Of a stretch of 64,000 nucleotides of DNA, positions 1 to 12,000 are shown in pieces (positions within the stretch are counted from its first letter, which is position 1; each line of letters starts with the position of its first letter). The translations under genes and the position numbers were made by a program. Below the pieces are notes generated by a model that was not told the DNA's origin, searched no databases, and worked only from the letters and a program-made list of their open reading frames with translations. Origin of the DNA: Tetrahymena thermophila SB210 (Eukaryota > Ciliophora > Oligohymenophorea > Hymenostomatida > Tetrahymenidae); contig NW_002476569.1 of NCBI RefSeq assembly GCF_000189635.1, forward strand, positions 312,727 to 376,726. Direction: 5' to 3'.

Positions 1-961
1 ATTAATTAACATGATTGTAATTTATTTATTTATTTATTTTTAATATTTTGTGTTGTGTTAATTTGATTGGATTCTTTAAAATAAATATTTGTTTTGATCT
101 TCCTAAAAAATTTATTCGTGTTAAATAATCTTAAATGAAATATTTCATTATTTTAATGATAGCTAAATAAATTTTTCTAAATATTTAATGTCTTATCTAA
201 AATTTTAAGTATAAAAAGTATATTTTTTACACATTTTTAAATAATATTAGATAATGAGAGGATTTTAATATATATGGAGAAAAAAAATGAGGATTTAAAA
301 AGGACTCTATTTTTTAATGTCTGAGATAATCAGACTAAACATATATTTTCTTCAATAAAAGATAATAAATAAATATTAATTACATTTTTTCACTAGGATC
401 ATTCCTTACTATTTGCTATTCTTTGATTATCAGGTTAAATTTTCATAGTATGAAAAAAAATTATTTTGAGTAGAAAATTTATTAACTTTAAAATTCTTAA
501 ATCAGGTAATAATTTAAATTGATATTTTATTTTAGAATAGAAAAGTTTAAAATTTAAATTTTCTTTATATTTTTAACCTGAATTTATTTGATATATTTTA
601 ATTACTGTTTTTTTTTTTATAAATTTTTCATGTAAGAATTTATCAAATTTTCTTTTTACTTCTGTTAATTAATAGTTATTATTATTTTTAAAAAATTCTG
701 GCTAAAATAAAAGTTATTTATTACCACAGTTAGTTAGATTTTCCATCTATTTTAATTTATTTTTATTAAAAAGATTTAATCTTAATTATTCTTTGAAAAT
801 TCAGGCAGATTTTGTTCTCGCTTGTCGCAATATTTATTTAAATATTAAGAGATAGCAAAGAAAAAGATTATAATTTGTATAATTCATCAGAAATACAATC
901 TAATCAAAAAAAATAATAATTTTAAATCAAACACTTTTATAAACTCAATTAACAATTTAAA
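1..961. other. AT-rich 5' flank of first antigen gene
   Basis: No coding potential was recognised on either strand under the TGA-only stop code. The segment is AT-rich with homopolymer runs and should hold the promoter and 5' leader of the antigen gene starting at 962. Short motifs such as 'attctggctaa' near 696 resemble sequence upstream of the third and fourth antigen genes, which hints at a shared promoter block but is not proof. Confidence 0.5.
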
Positions 962-1555
962 ATGAATAAAACTTTATTATTACTTGCTTTTGTATTATTT
1001 GCATCTTATGCAAATGCTTAATGTGCTACAAACGCTCAAGGAAATGTGGGTTCTTGCATGTGCAATCAAGGATATTATGGTGTTAATGCTGAAAATGGAG
1101 GTACTTGTAATTAATGTCCAGCTGGATCTACTACCGCATCTCCTTCTTTATCAGCTGGTGGTAATACAAATGCTAGTGCTGATCTAAGTGTCTGCAATTA
1201 ATGTTAAGCTAACTACTATATGACCGCTGCAGCTGCTGCCGCTTCTAATGGTAATGCTGCTACTGCTGCTTAATGCTCTAATTGCCCTACTGGAACTGGA
1301 AACAACGGAGTCTCAAGCTAAGGTGATGTTTCTTAATGCAATATCTGCTAAGCTAATTATTACTAAAGTGCTGCTGCAGTTGCTGCTTCTAATGGAGTTA
1401 CTGCCTCTGCTGTTACTTGCTAATCCTGTCCTAATGGAAGTACTTCTGCTGCTGGAGCTGCTCAATAAGCTAGTGATTGTTAGTCTAATTAAACCACAAA
1501 CTCCAAAACTCTTTTAGTCTCTTTGTCTATTTTACTTTTTTCAATTTTTATGTGA
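962..1555 (+). CDS. GPI-type cysteine-rich surface antigen 1 (i-antigen-like), 197 aa
   Basis: The frame is open from ATG 962 to TGA 1553-1555 when TAA and TAG are read as Gln. Residues 1-19 (MNKTLLLLAFVLFASYANA) form a signal peptide with a likely cut before Gln20. The mature part has 14 Cys, mostly in CxxC pairs (CNQCPAG, CNQCQANYY, CSNCPTG, CNICQANYY, CQSCPNG), separated by Ala/Ser-rich stretches. The last ~18 residues are hydrophobic and follow a small polar stretch (TTNSK), which fits a GPI-attachment signal. This is the layout of ciliate immobilization antigens, which coat the cell and cilia. It is the first of four tandem copies; its flanks match the others least. Family assignment is good; ligand or serotype is unknown. 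Confidence 0.88.
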
Positions 1556-2575
1556 AATAATTAAGAAATATCTTTAAGAATCTATCTATATCAATAAATA
1601 AAAGTAATATTGCTTGAGATGTAAACATGCTCTTTAACACTAAGTTTTTTAAATAAAAAATTAAGTTTTATGTAACATATCTCTTTATATATGTATGATT
1701 CAAAATGTACTTTATTCCATTAACTATGTCTTTATAAAATATTTGAAAACTCAAACCTTTATCAATTTTTATATTAATAAGTAAAAATAAATTTTTATGT
1801 GCAACTTGACAAAATTTTGAATATTTGAATAAATATTTTTATTATTAGTAAATTTTTTTGATTTAGAATAAACTTTTTTAAATTAATAAGGTGAAATTAA
1901 ATTTAAAGTAATTAAATAAACTATAAATTTATATAGCAATTTTGTGATATTTTTTAGAGAAAGTATTCACAAAGATTAAAAATAAAAGATTCACTCTTTC
2001 ATTTTTGAAATTTAACATAAAATTTAAAAATATTTTTCTTCTCCAATAATTTATTAAGTATGTTTTAAATTTATTATATTTTCAAGTTATTTTATTTAAT
2101 TTTTTTAAATAAAGTCTATAAATAGACTTAAAATGGATGAGATAATATTATTATTTGTACATATTCCTAATTACATCTCAATTCCAATTTACTTTTAAAA
2201 AATATATTAACCCTTAAGAATTTTATGATACCAAATATTAAAAGAGGTTTTTTTTTGAAAATATATGTTATCAGAATTGAAGAGAATAAAGATAAATAGA
2301 TGCTTTTTATTTTTTCCAACAATTAATTCGTTAAATTTCTTTTTCTTTTTATTAAAATTTCAGGTCTAATTTCAATTAATTTATAGCAAGAGTTATTATT
2401 TCTTCTACTTTAATTTATTCAATATTTTTTAAGTAAATTTCTTTGACTAAATTCAGGCTTTTACAAAAGTCTAAAATTTGATTTAAATATTGGCTAAAGA
2501 CAGTAATAATTTTTTATAATTTATCAGAAATCAAAAATTAAATAAATTAATCAATCAATCAAAAACTCAATCAAA
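1556..2575. other. Spacer between antigen genes 1 and 2
   Basis: About 1 kb of AT-rich DNA with no recognised gene. It should contain the 3' end of antigen gene 1 and the promoter of gene 2. The leader just before ATG 2576 carries a TCAA tetranucleotide run (about 2550-2563). Confidence 0.5.
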
Positions 2576-3169
2576 ATGAATAAATAAACTCTTCTTATTG
2601 CCTTTTTAGTTTTTGCTGCTTATGCAAACGCTTAATGTGCTTCTAATGCTCAAGGAAATGTAGGTGCTTGTATGTGCAATCAAGGATATTATGGTGTTAA
2701 TGCTGAAAATGGAGGTACTTGTAATTAATGTCCAGCTGGATCTACTACTGCATCTCCTTCATTATCAGCTGGTGGTAATACAAATGGTAGTGCTGATCTA
2801 AGTGTCTGCAACTAATGTTAAGCTAACTACTACATGAATGCTGCAGCTGCTGCCGCTTCTAATGGTAATGCTGCCACTGCCGCTTAATGCTCTAACTGCC
2901 CCACTGGAACAGGAAACAACGGAGTATAAAGCTAAGGTGATGTTTCTTAATGCAATATCTGCTAAGCTAATTATTACTAAACTGCTGCTGCCGTTGCTGC
3001 TTCTAATGGAGTTACTGCCGCTGCTGTTACTTGCTAATCTTGTCCTAGTGGAAGTACTTCTGCTGCTGGCGCTGCTCAATAAGCAAGTGATTGCTAATAA
3101 AGCTCAACAACAAACTCAAAAATCCTTTTTGCATCTCTATGTATTTTAGTCTTATCTTTATCCATTTGA
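2576..3169 (+). CDS. GPI-type cysteine-rich surface antigen 2 (i-antigen-like), 197 aa
   Basis: Open from ATG 2576 to TGA 3167-3169 with TAA/TAG as Gln, exactly the length of copy 1. The signal peptide is residues 1-19 (MNKQTLLIAFLVFAAYANA). The Cys pattern and the repeat GDVSQCNICQANYY are identical to copy 1. The C-terminal tail (ILFASLCILVLSLSI) is hydrophobic and uncharged, as expected for GPI anchoring. It differs from copy 3 at only a handful of positions, mostly in the signal peptide and the first CxxC repeat, so the two separated recently. All differences I saw are substitutions; none shifts the frame. Confidence 0.88.
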
Positions 3170-4700
3170 ATCATAAATATATTGATTTATTTATTTACTT
3201 ATAAAGTTTAAAACCTAAATAATTTTTTAAACAATTGTATTAAAATGATTAAATATATTGGCATGTTTCTTACTAATTTGTATGAATTTTAACTTAACTT
3301 AAAAATATTAAATAAATAATAGTTGATTGATTTAATTAAAATAAAATTTCATTTTATTATTTCAAATTTTTAATATAAATATACCTTAAAGTTAAATAAA
3401 TAAATAAGTAAATTGATTGTATTTTTAGTGAGTTAAAAAATATAATAATAAAAATTTTAATGAAGCAATAAAATACTGAGCTATTCGGACATTCATTATT
3501 TTAATAGTTTCTGAATTTATAAAATTTATAATAAATCTTTATCAAATTTATAAATAAACAATTTAATTTATTTCATTCTTTTTAAAAATGATGATATAAA
3601 GATAAATTACTTTTATTTTTATTAGAAATATTAATTATGTAATTAAGTAATGCAATTTTTATAAAGTATTTTGTTTGTTTATTAAATAATAATATGTATG
3701 TATTAAATTAGATTAATTTAAAAAACAAGGTTTATTCTTAAAATTAAAATTATAAAGATATATTTTTTCAAAACTTAACAAAATATTATTTAAATAAAAA
3801 AATATTTTAAATTTTAAGAAATTATTTTTTACAAAGCTATATATATTCCGTTTTAGATCTAATCAAATTCCCCGAATGTATAATATTTATTTTCACCTTA
3901 AGATGTTAATTTGAATATTCTTCTAATTAATTTAATTTATTTTTGGTAGAGTTGTCTATCATAATTTAAAAGTAATTAGTATTTGTAATCTTTACCTTTA
4001 AAGATAATAGGAGTTTTGAAAGAAAGTGATGAGTTAGTTATTTTGCTCAATTTCAACAAAATATAGATGATTTTCAAATTAAAATTCATTTAAATATTTG
4101 TTTTTTTGTACATATAAGATAAAAAATAAATTACTCTAATAAAAATCAAAAAACAAACTAAAAACTAAGAGCAAATGCTAACTTAAAAAGGTTTTTTCTT
4201 TCTAAAAGCAATGAAAAAGTGTAAATATTATATATAGCCTTTGTACTATTATTTGTAGATATGAAATTTTTTCTAAAATACACACTTACTATTTAATTAA
4301 GAAATGATTGAAATCGAATCTATTCTTTTTATTTTAATCTAAGGTTATTTGACTTTTTCAAATAAAATTAAGTTATCAGTTAATTAATTTCAAATTAAGA
4401 ATTCTTCTTTAATTTCATCTAAATGTTCTTCTATTTTAATTTTTTAGATAACTTTGATTTCACGTTAATTTTAAATTTAAAATTTGAAATAGAAACTAAA
4501 TCCTTACATTTTAATTTATATTTTTTTTAATTCTGGCTATTTTTTAATATTGTAAAAAAACTCTTACTCAATTTAAATTCTTTCTAAATTTTAGCTGCAA
4601 AAATTTATAACAAAATAATAATAAAAACAATTCTTAACAAACAAACATAATAGCTTCTACATAAATCAAAATACATTTATTCATTCATTCAACTTAAGAA
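3170..4700. promoter_or_regulatory. Spacer between antigen genes 2 and 3; duplicated flanks
   Basis: No gene recognised. The first ~170 bases after the stop are closely repeated after antigen gene 3 (5295-5450). The part from about 3855 to 4700 is repeated upstream of antigen gene 4 (about 5745-6597), including the string 'agatctaatcaaattcc' and a block 'tattgtaaaaaaact' about 140 bases before each ATG. The duplication unit therefore includes the presumed promoter and the 3' flank. A CATT tetranucleotide run lies in the leader at 4679-4690. No specific transcription factor site is claimed. Confidence 0.5.
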
Positions 4701-5294
4701 ATGAACAAATAACTATTATTACTTGCTTTTGTATTATTTGCATCTTATGCAAATGCTTAATGTACTACTAACGCTCAAGGTAATGTGGGTTCTTGCATGT
4801 GCAATCAAGGATATTATGGTGTTAATGCTGAAAATGGAGGTACTTGTAATTAATGTCCAGCTGGATCTACTACCGCATCTCCTTCTTTATCAGCTGGTGG
4901 TAACACAAACGCTAGTGCTGATTTAAGTGTCTGCAACTAATGTTAAGCTAACTACTACATGACTGCTGCAGCTGCTGCCGCTTCTAATGGTAACGCTGCC
5001 ACTGCCGCTTAATGCTCTAACTGCCCCACTGGAACAGGAAACAACGGAGTATAAAGCTAAGGTGATGTTTCTTAATGCAATATCTGCTAAGCTAATTATT
5101 ACTAAAGTGCTGCTGCAGTTGCTGCTTCTAATGGAGTTACTGCCGCTGCTGTTACTTGCTAATCTTGCCCTAATGGCAGTACTTCTGCTGCTGGCGCTGC
5201 TCAATAAGCAAGTGATTGCTAATAAAGCTCAACAACAAACTCAAAAATCCTTTTTGCATCTCTATGTATTTTAGTCTTATCTTTATCCATTTGA
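4701..5294 (+). CDS. GPI-type cysteine-rich surface antigen 3 (i-antigen-like), 197 aa
   Basis: Open from ATG 4701 to TGA 5292-5294, again 197 residues. Signal peptide residues 1-19 (MNKQLLLLAFVLFASYANA), then QCTTNAQGNVGSCMC and the same 14-Cys scaffold as copies 1 and 2. The second half and the hydrophobic tail match copy 2, while the signal peptide is closer to copy 1, so the copy looks like a mosaic. That pattern would fit gene conversion or unequal crossing-over between neighbours (inference). Role is as for copy 1: a probable GPI-linked coat protein. Confidence 0.88.
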
Positions 5295-6597
5295 ATCATA
5301 AATAATTTATTTACTAATAAAGTTTAAAACTAAATAATTTTTTAAACAAATGTATTAAAATGATTAAATCTACTGGCATGTTAGTTATTAATTTGTATGA
5401 ATTTTAAATTAACTTAAAAATATTAAATAAATAGTTGATTGACTTGATATTTAAAAAATAAAATTTAATTTAATTTCTTGAGTATATTGATTTTATTTTT
5501 TAATGATAAGAAGTGTTTATTATGTAATTAAATAATATTCTTTTGAAATTTTTACAAAGTATTTTAATGTAAAAGTGTTGTTGGTTATTTAATAAAATAT
5601 GTATGAAATCAGATTAAGTTAAAGAATAAGGTTAATTCTTAAAGCTAAAATTGAATATATATTTAAAAATTTAATGAAATATTATTTTACTTATAAAATA
5701 TTTTAAATTAAAAGAAATTATTTAAAACAAAGTTACAAACCATATTCAGATCTAATCAAATTCCTCAAATTTTATTGATTTCCTTTGACCTTAAGATGTT
5801 AACTTGAATATTCTTCTAATTAATTTAATTTAATTTATTTTTGGTAAAGTTGTCTATTTTAATTTAAAAGTAAACAGTATTTGTAATATTTACCTTCAAA
5901 TATGATAGAGGATTTGAAAGATAGGAATGAGTTATTTTACTCAAACCAATTTCAAATAAAAATAGAAGATTTTTAAATTAAAAATTCATTTAAATATTTG
6001 TTTATTCATATTTCAATTTTTAATAAAAAATATGTAACTCTCAGAAAAACCAAAAAACTCTAAATTAAAAAGAAATACTAGTTCAAAAAGATTAATTTTA
6101 CTTAATGGCCAAAACTTAAATAGTAATAGATAGATTTTGTAATATTTGAAGCTTTTATTAAATCTTTCTTAAATTAACGCTTACTGATTAATTTAATGTT
6201 TGATTGATTGAAACTGAATCTATTTTTTTATTTTAATCTTAGGTTATTTATTTATCTATATCAAATAAAATTAAGTAATCAATTAATTAATTTCAAGTTA
6301 AGAATTCACCTTTAATTACATCTAAATAAAAGTGGTTCTATTTTAATTAATTTCACGTTAATTTTAAATTTACGTTTCAAAATAGAAACTAATTTCTTAC
6401 ATTTTAATTTATATTTTTTTAATTTCTGGTTATTTTTTCATATTGTAAAAAAACTTCATACTAATTTAAATACTTTCTTCATTTTTAGCTGAATTTATAA
6501 AAAAATAATAATAAAAACAATTCTAATCAATCAATCAAACAAACAAACATAATAACTTTAACACCAATCAAATACATTTATTCATTCATCTTAATAA
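5295..6597. promoter_or_regulatory. Spacer between antigen genes 3 and 4; duplicated flanks
   Basis: No gene recognised. This is the homologous partner of the 3170-4700 spacer. The 3' flank of gene 3 resembles that of gene 2. From about 5745 on, the sequence runs parallel to that upstream of gene 3, with small indels. The leader just before ATG 6598 holds AATC, AAAC and ATTC tetranucleotide runs. Confidence 0.5.
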
Positions 6598-7191
6598 ATG
6601 AACAAGTCAATATTATTACTTGCTTTTGTATTATTTGCATCATATGCAAATGCTTAATGTGCTACTAATGCTCAAGGAAATGTAGGTTCTTGCATGTGCA
6701 ATCAAGGATATTATGGTATTAATGCTGAAACTGGAGGTACTTGTAATTAGTGTCCTTCAGGAACTACAACTGCTTCTCCTTCTTTATCTGCTGGAGGTAA
6801 TACAAATGCTAGTGCTGATTTAAGTGTTTGTAATTAATGTTAAGCTAACTACTACATGACTGCTGCAGCTGCTGCCGCTTCTAATGGTAATGCTGCCTCA
6901 GCTGCATCGTGCTCTAGCTGCCCTACTGGAACAGGAAACAATGGAGTACAAAACTAAGGTGATGTTTCTTAATGCAATATCTGCTAAGCTAATTATTACT
7001 AAACTGCTGCTGCAGTTGCTGCTTCTAATGGAGTTACTGCTGCTGCTGTTACTTGCTAATCTTGTCCTAATGGAGGCACTTCTGTTGCTGGTGCTGCTCA
7101 ATAAGCAAGTGATTGCTAATAAAATTAAACCACTAACTCAAAAATCTTATTTGCCTCTTTGTCTATTTTAATAGTGTTAATATTTGCTTGA
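6598..7191 (+). CDS. GPI-type cysteine-rich surface antigen 4 (i-antigen-like), 197 aa
   Basis: Open from ATG 6598 to TGA 7189-7191, the fourth copy of exactly 197 residues. Signal peptide residues 1-19 (MNKSILLLAFVLFASYANA). It is the most diverged of the four. It has CNQCPSGTTTASPS in place of CNQCPAGSTTASPS, ASCSSCPTG in place of AQCSNCPTG, and a different tail (ILFASLSILIVLIFA). All Cys positions are kept, so the disulfide scaffold seems to be selected while loops drift. Hydrophobic end and signal peptide fit a GPI-linked coat protein. Confidence 0.87.
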
Positions 7192-8878
7192 ACTAAAAAA
7201 TCTTTTTTAGATTCAATAATAAATGTTCTCAATACAATAAAAATTTATACAAATAATTAATATGCTAAATTAAATTAAATTAAGATAATAAATATTGTTG
7301 AGTTTGTTTGTATTTTATAAGTTCATCCAATATTTTAATTTCCTTGCAAAAATATTATTACATAAAGTATTGCTATTCTCTGATAATTATTTCTGTAGTA
7401 GGAAATTAATAAATATTTAGTAGATCATTTTAAAAGTTAAATTATTAAATTAAAAAATGTTTAAAGGTTCTTTTTTTATATGAAATACTATATATATATA
7501 TCATATATAAATAATAAAAATAAATCAATTTTATATTTATAAAAATCAATTATATAACAAAGTAGAAAGAATTGGCTTTAGTAAAGAAATTTTCTATTAA
7601 TAATTACATCCTTAAGTAAAAAATATTGAAGCCTTATCTAAGAGATTTATGTAATTAAAATAATCTACTTGAGAGCGAGTATATTTAAGAACTAAATTAA
7701 ATGTTTATTAAAATCTAATTAATACATTATTTATTATATTGTTTGATATTAAAAAGTATATTAATTTTAGTAAATGCTTTGGATATTTTTGTGTGTAGGA
7801 CTGACGGATGGACAAATTTGATTGCCAAAGAGGAATGGATAAACATAAACAGATTTTATTCTATTTTAAGAATAGATTCTCTTACTTTACTGATGTAATT
7901 ATTTATGCTTTTATTTATGTTATTATACAAACATCAAATAATATTTTAGGTTTTAAAATATGACTTAAAAATCTGTTTTTTAAATAACATTTTTATGAAA
8001 AATTTTGGATTTTACTTAAATTTATCTTTAATTGTAAATAAATAAATAAACTATATAAAAGCTATTTACTTTAAAATTTATCAAACAAACAAGTATTTAA
8101 CAAACAAAGCAATATTATTTATTTTTACTTTTTATTTATCACAAAGTAATTAATTTTAAAAACTTTTTAAAGTTTTATGTGTCAGAAACGAGTATTAATT
8201 TTAACTAGTCTATTTAGCTTTAAAAATTTATTTTTCAATTTAATTCTATCCTCTCTTTTGATCAAATTAGTACTTTGATTAAATTATATTTAAGATAAGA
8301 TAATATTTTAAGAATATAAAAATAAATTAAATAACCAACCAACCAAACTATTTAAAAAAACAACTTTAAAATTTAATATTTAATCGGTAATTTTATCATT
8401 AAGCAATTTATTTAATTTTTATACAAAAAGTGATGAAAAGAAAAACAGTATTTTACTTGAGTTCAAGAGTTAAAGATGAAAGTTAATAGATTTTTGCTAA
8501 AGATTAACTTAGATTTTGTACTCCCTTATATCCAATTTTATTAATACTTTAATAAAAAATATTTCATTTAATATGTTAATTTAAAAAAATATTATTTATT
8601 TTTAATTTTTTAGGAAGGGTGGGGGAAGCAAAAGGATATTTCTTTCAATATTCAAAATTATAGGAAATTATAATTTATACTTTAAAACCTAATATTGATA
8701 ATCCTCCTCCCCTCCAATCCCTCCCTTTGTTAATAAAAAGAAAAAAATTTTTTAAACTTAAAGGAATAAATGAATAAAAAGTAATTGTTTTTATTCAAGA
8801 TTATTGAAAATTTTTTTCTTAGATTTAAAAAAGCAAACTTCTCATCTTATACTCCAAAAAACAAAAACCAATAATCAA
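7192..8878. other. AT-rich spacer with purine/pyrimidine-rich tracts
   Basis: No gene recognised. It separates the + strand antigen gene 4 from the 3' end of the - strand LRR gene (convergent). Notable only for a G-rich tract (aggaagggtgggggaag, about 8611-8627) followed ~75 bases later by a C-rich tract (about 8703-8727). Both are unusual in this AT-rich setting and could pair imperfectly. Confidence 0.5.
8611..8727. repeat. Facing G-rich and C-rich tracts (imperfect foldback)
   Basis: A purine tract with GGG and GGGGG runs (8611-8627) faces a pyrimidine tract with CCTCC, CCCC and CCC runs (8703-8727) on the same strand. Imperfect pairing could form a stem with a loop of about 75 bases. It lies just downstream of the LRR gene stop at 8879, so it could sit in or near its transcript end. 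The pairing is visible but not perfect; function unknown. Confidence 0.35.
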
Positions 8879-8997
8879 TCAATCATACGCAAACAGACAA
8901 TTTAAAGATTTTAAATTAGAGCAGTTTGATAGAGCAGAGCCTATATTTGAAATACCTTCATCAGAAATTTCATTTTCTCTTATTTTAAGTAAAAAAT

Positions 8998-9031
<34 letters not shown>

Positions 9032-12000
9032 ATTTAAATTGTAAAAGTCTTTTTTTATATAGAGGCTTAGCATGTTGTATGAACTACTTAATTTAAGAAT
9101 TTATTTCTTACCTTATCTCAAGTTTCAAAGATGAAAGATTATTAAGTCCACTTAATGCAGAACTTAAAACCAAAGCTCCCTTGTCACCAAAAAAATTACT
9201 TCTTTTAAAAATATCAATATTATTATTATAATTATAATTAAAAGATTGAAAAAAATAAAAAATATTGAATAAAAGCTATTATTAAAGTTAAACCCTAATA
9301 AAAGAGTCAAATATTTGAGTTAAGAGCAATTTGATAAAGGACCAATTATATCTGATATACACTATGATAAAAGACCACATTCCCTATAAATTTATTAAAA
9401 AATAAGAGTTGCTAGTTTATTGTAAATCATTAAATAAAGACAATTTTGTGATTATAAAAATTTTAATTTGCATAATATCTTACAAACTTAAAAAAATATG
9501 AGAGTAATTAATTCATTATATACCAATTAATTTATTTTGATGAAAATTTATTTATATTTGTATAGATTATTATTTAAAAAAAATCTATCAATCTGTTATT
9601 TAAATTAAATATAATATTTTATACCATAACTATAGGTTTAATTTTGAAAGATTAGAGCAACTAGCTAAAGCAGAACTTAAAGCAAGAGCTTCTTATTATT
9701 CAATTTTATTATTCCTTTTATCATATTACAAAAATTATATTATTTGCTAAGACAAATTTATTTTCTCAAAATTAATTATATATAATTTGAGATATGGATC
9801 AATCAGTAAGTAAATAATTATATATTAATAAAAGATTATTATTTTAATTTAAAATTTGAATTCTAAAAGTTAAATTTGGAAAACATTGATTGATTGATTT
9901 TTAATTTCAAATACATATCTTTTTATAATACTAAATAAAGAAAATAAGATATACGAGAGTTGAAGTGATAAATTTGAGATTTTAGCGCATTTTGATAAAG
10001 CCTGGCTTAAATCTTAAAAACCTTATGATCCAATTTAAGCATTTCTTTAAATTCAAAGGAAATTTATGTTATGTTGATAGAGTAGATTTTTCAAAATATT
10101 TGAGAAAATATAAAAAATAAATTATATTTAAATAATATAAATGAATAAAAAGGTTAATTTTTATTCATAAATAAGGATGATTTAAATAAATTAATAAAAT
10201 AAAATTTCTTTTACTTTAAATTGATATCAAGATTTTAATGAGAGGATAACTCAGAGTCTAAAAACTTTTTTTATAAAATTGATCTTTAAAAGTTAAATAA
10301 CAAAAAAAAAAAATTTACTTCTTTTAACACCTTAAATTCTTTTTTCTATTATATCATTTTTTTTTTGTGAAAACAAACAAACAAAGTAAATTAATTTTTT
10401 AATAAAAATTTCTTAATTATTTACAATATGGAAAAGTTTTATTATTTAAGCAGTACTCAATAACAAATACAAAATCAAAATTAAGATAAAGCAATTTAAT
10501 TTTGTATCTAAAAAATAAAAAGTGGCTAATTAATACAAATTTTGATTATTTATAATTTATTATCTTTTCACAATTTAATTTGTATCTAAAAAATAAAAAG
10601 TGGCTAATTAATACAAATTTTGATTATTTATAATTTATTATCTTTTCATAACAAATGAAAAATAATTACAAGATAAAGAATTTATTTTATTATTACTAAA
10701 AAAAAAGTGTATCAAAGCAAAGATAAAATAAAAGTAAATATTATTAAAATATATATTAAAACCAAAATTTATATTTTGCTTAAATTTTTAAGCAGTAGCA
10801 ATTAAATTTCATTTTTTGAAATTTTAGAAAGTTGTAAATATTTTCCAAATTTTCCTTAATTTAATATATATTTATGGCTCATAAACTGATTGGTATATTT
10901 TATATAAAACACTGTATAAAATTTCAAAAATATAAATAAACAAATATGATTAAAATAAATTATTATGTTAATTATTTAATTATTTATTTATTTTTATAGA
11001 CAAAACATTTTAATAAATAAATTAAGTCCTTTTATTATTAATATTTTTTTAAATTTATTTATTTATCTAATTAAATTCAATTTAATTTAAAATCTGCTTT
11101 AACCAAAAACTTCATTTTATGAAATTTTTTTTTTGCTTGTTTTAAAATATTTCCGTGATGCATATTGTTGTTCCTTTTATGTGTGATAAAAAGTGAATAA
11201 ATTAAACTAATGAAATTTACTTAAATAATTATTTTAATTTTTCATATTTGCAAATAATTTTTAATTAATTAAAACAGTATTTTAAAATTCATAATAAACT
11301 AAATATAATTTACTATAAATAAAAGACAAAAGACCTGAGTTAGGAAAGTTTATCACTCATCATGAACATTATTATCCAAAAGTCACTCGTAATATTGTTT
11401 TCCCTTTTTTATTTAATATTTTTGTAATTAATTGATTATTAGTTAACTATTAATTACTAAACATCCATTATAATATGCTATATTTACTATAAGCTCCTGA
11501 ATACCATACAAAATTATTCAAGCCCCATTTCTTTAAATTCATTATTTCTTTTTTATTAAAAGGAATGGTAAATATTTTTAAATAAAATTTATTTGTTATT
11601 AGTATCAATCATTAACTCTTAAAAATAAATGTTTTGTATTTATTTTCTTTTAGTTTATTCTAAAATTCATATCAAATTTAATTTTTTCTTACCTTAACTG
11701 AAGATTTAAATATCTGAGATTTCTACAATAATAAACTATTTTTGACAAACCATACATTCCTTTATAACCTAGCTAATTGTTGCTATATATATATATATAT
11801 ATATATATTTAATATTTCATAATTAGTTTTAATTAAATTATCAAGCATAAAATTTATTTGGAAAAATCTAGTAAAATTAAATAAAAATGAATGGACTGAT
11901 AAAATAAATATTTAACTAAGGATTTATATTTATTTTAAATGACAAAAAAGGAAGATTAATTATACTTTAAATTAATTGTCAATTTCTAGAGATTTGGAAA

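Noticed and set aside
984..7171. Short Leu/Ala-rich frames on both strands over the antigen genes (for example 984-1187, 2798-3079, 4923-5204)
   Set aside because: They are other-frame shadows of the Cys-rich antigens. Their composition comes from GCT/TGC-rich codons read out of frame, and they lack signal peptides or conserved starts.
11341..11420. Additional LRR exon on the - strand
   Set aside because: Frames here hit TGA and lack the repeat consensus.
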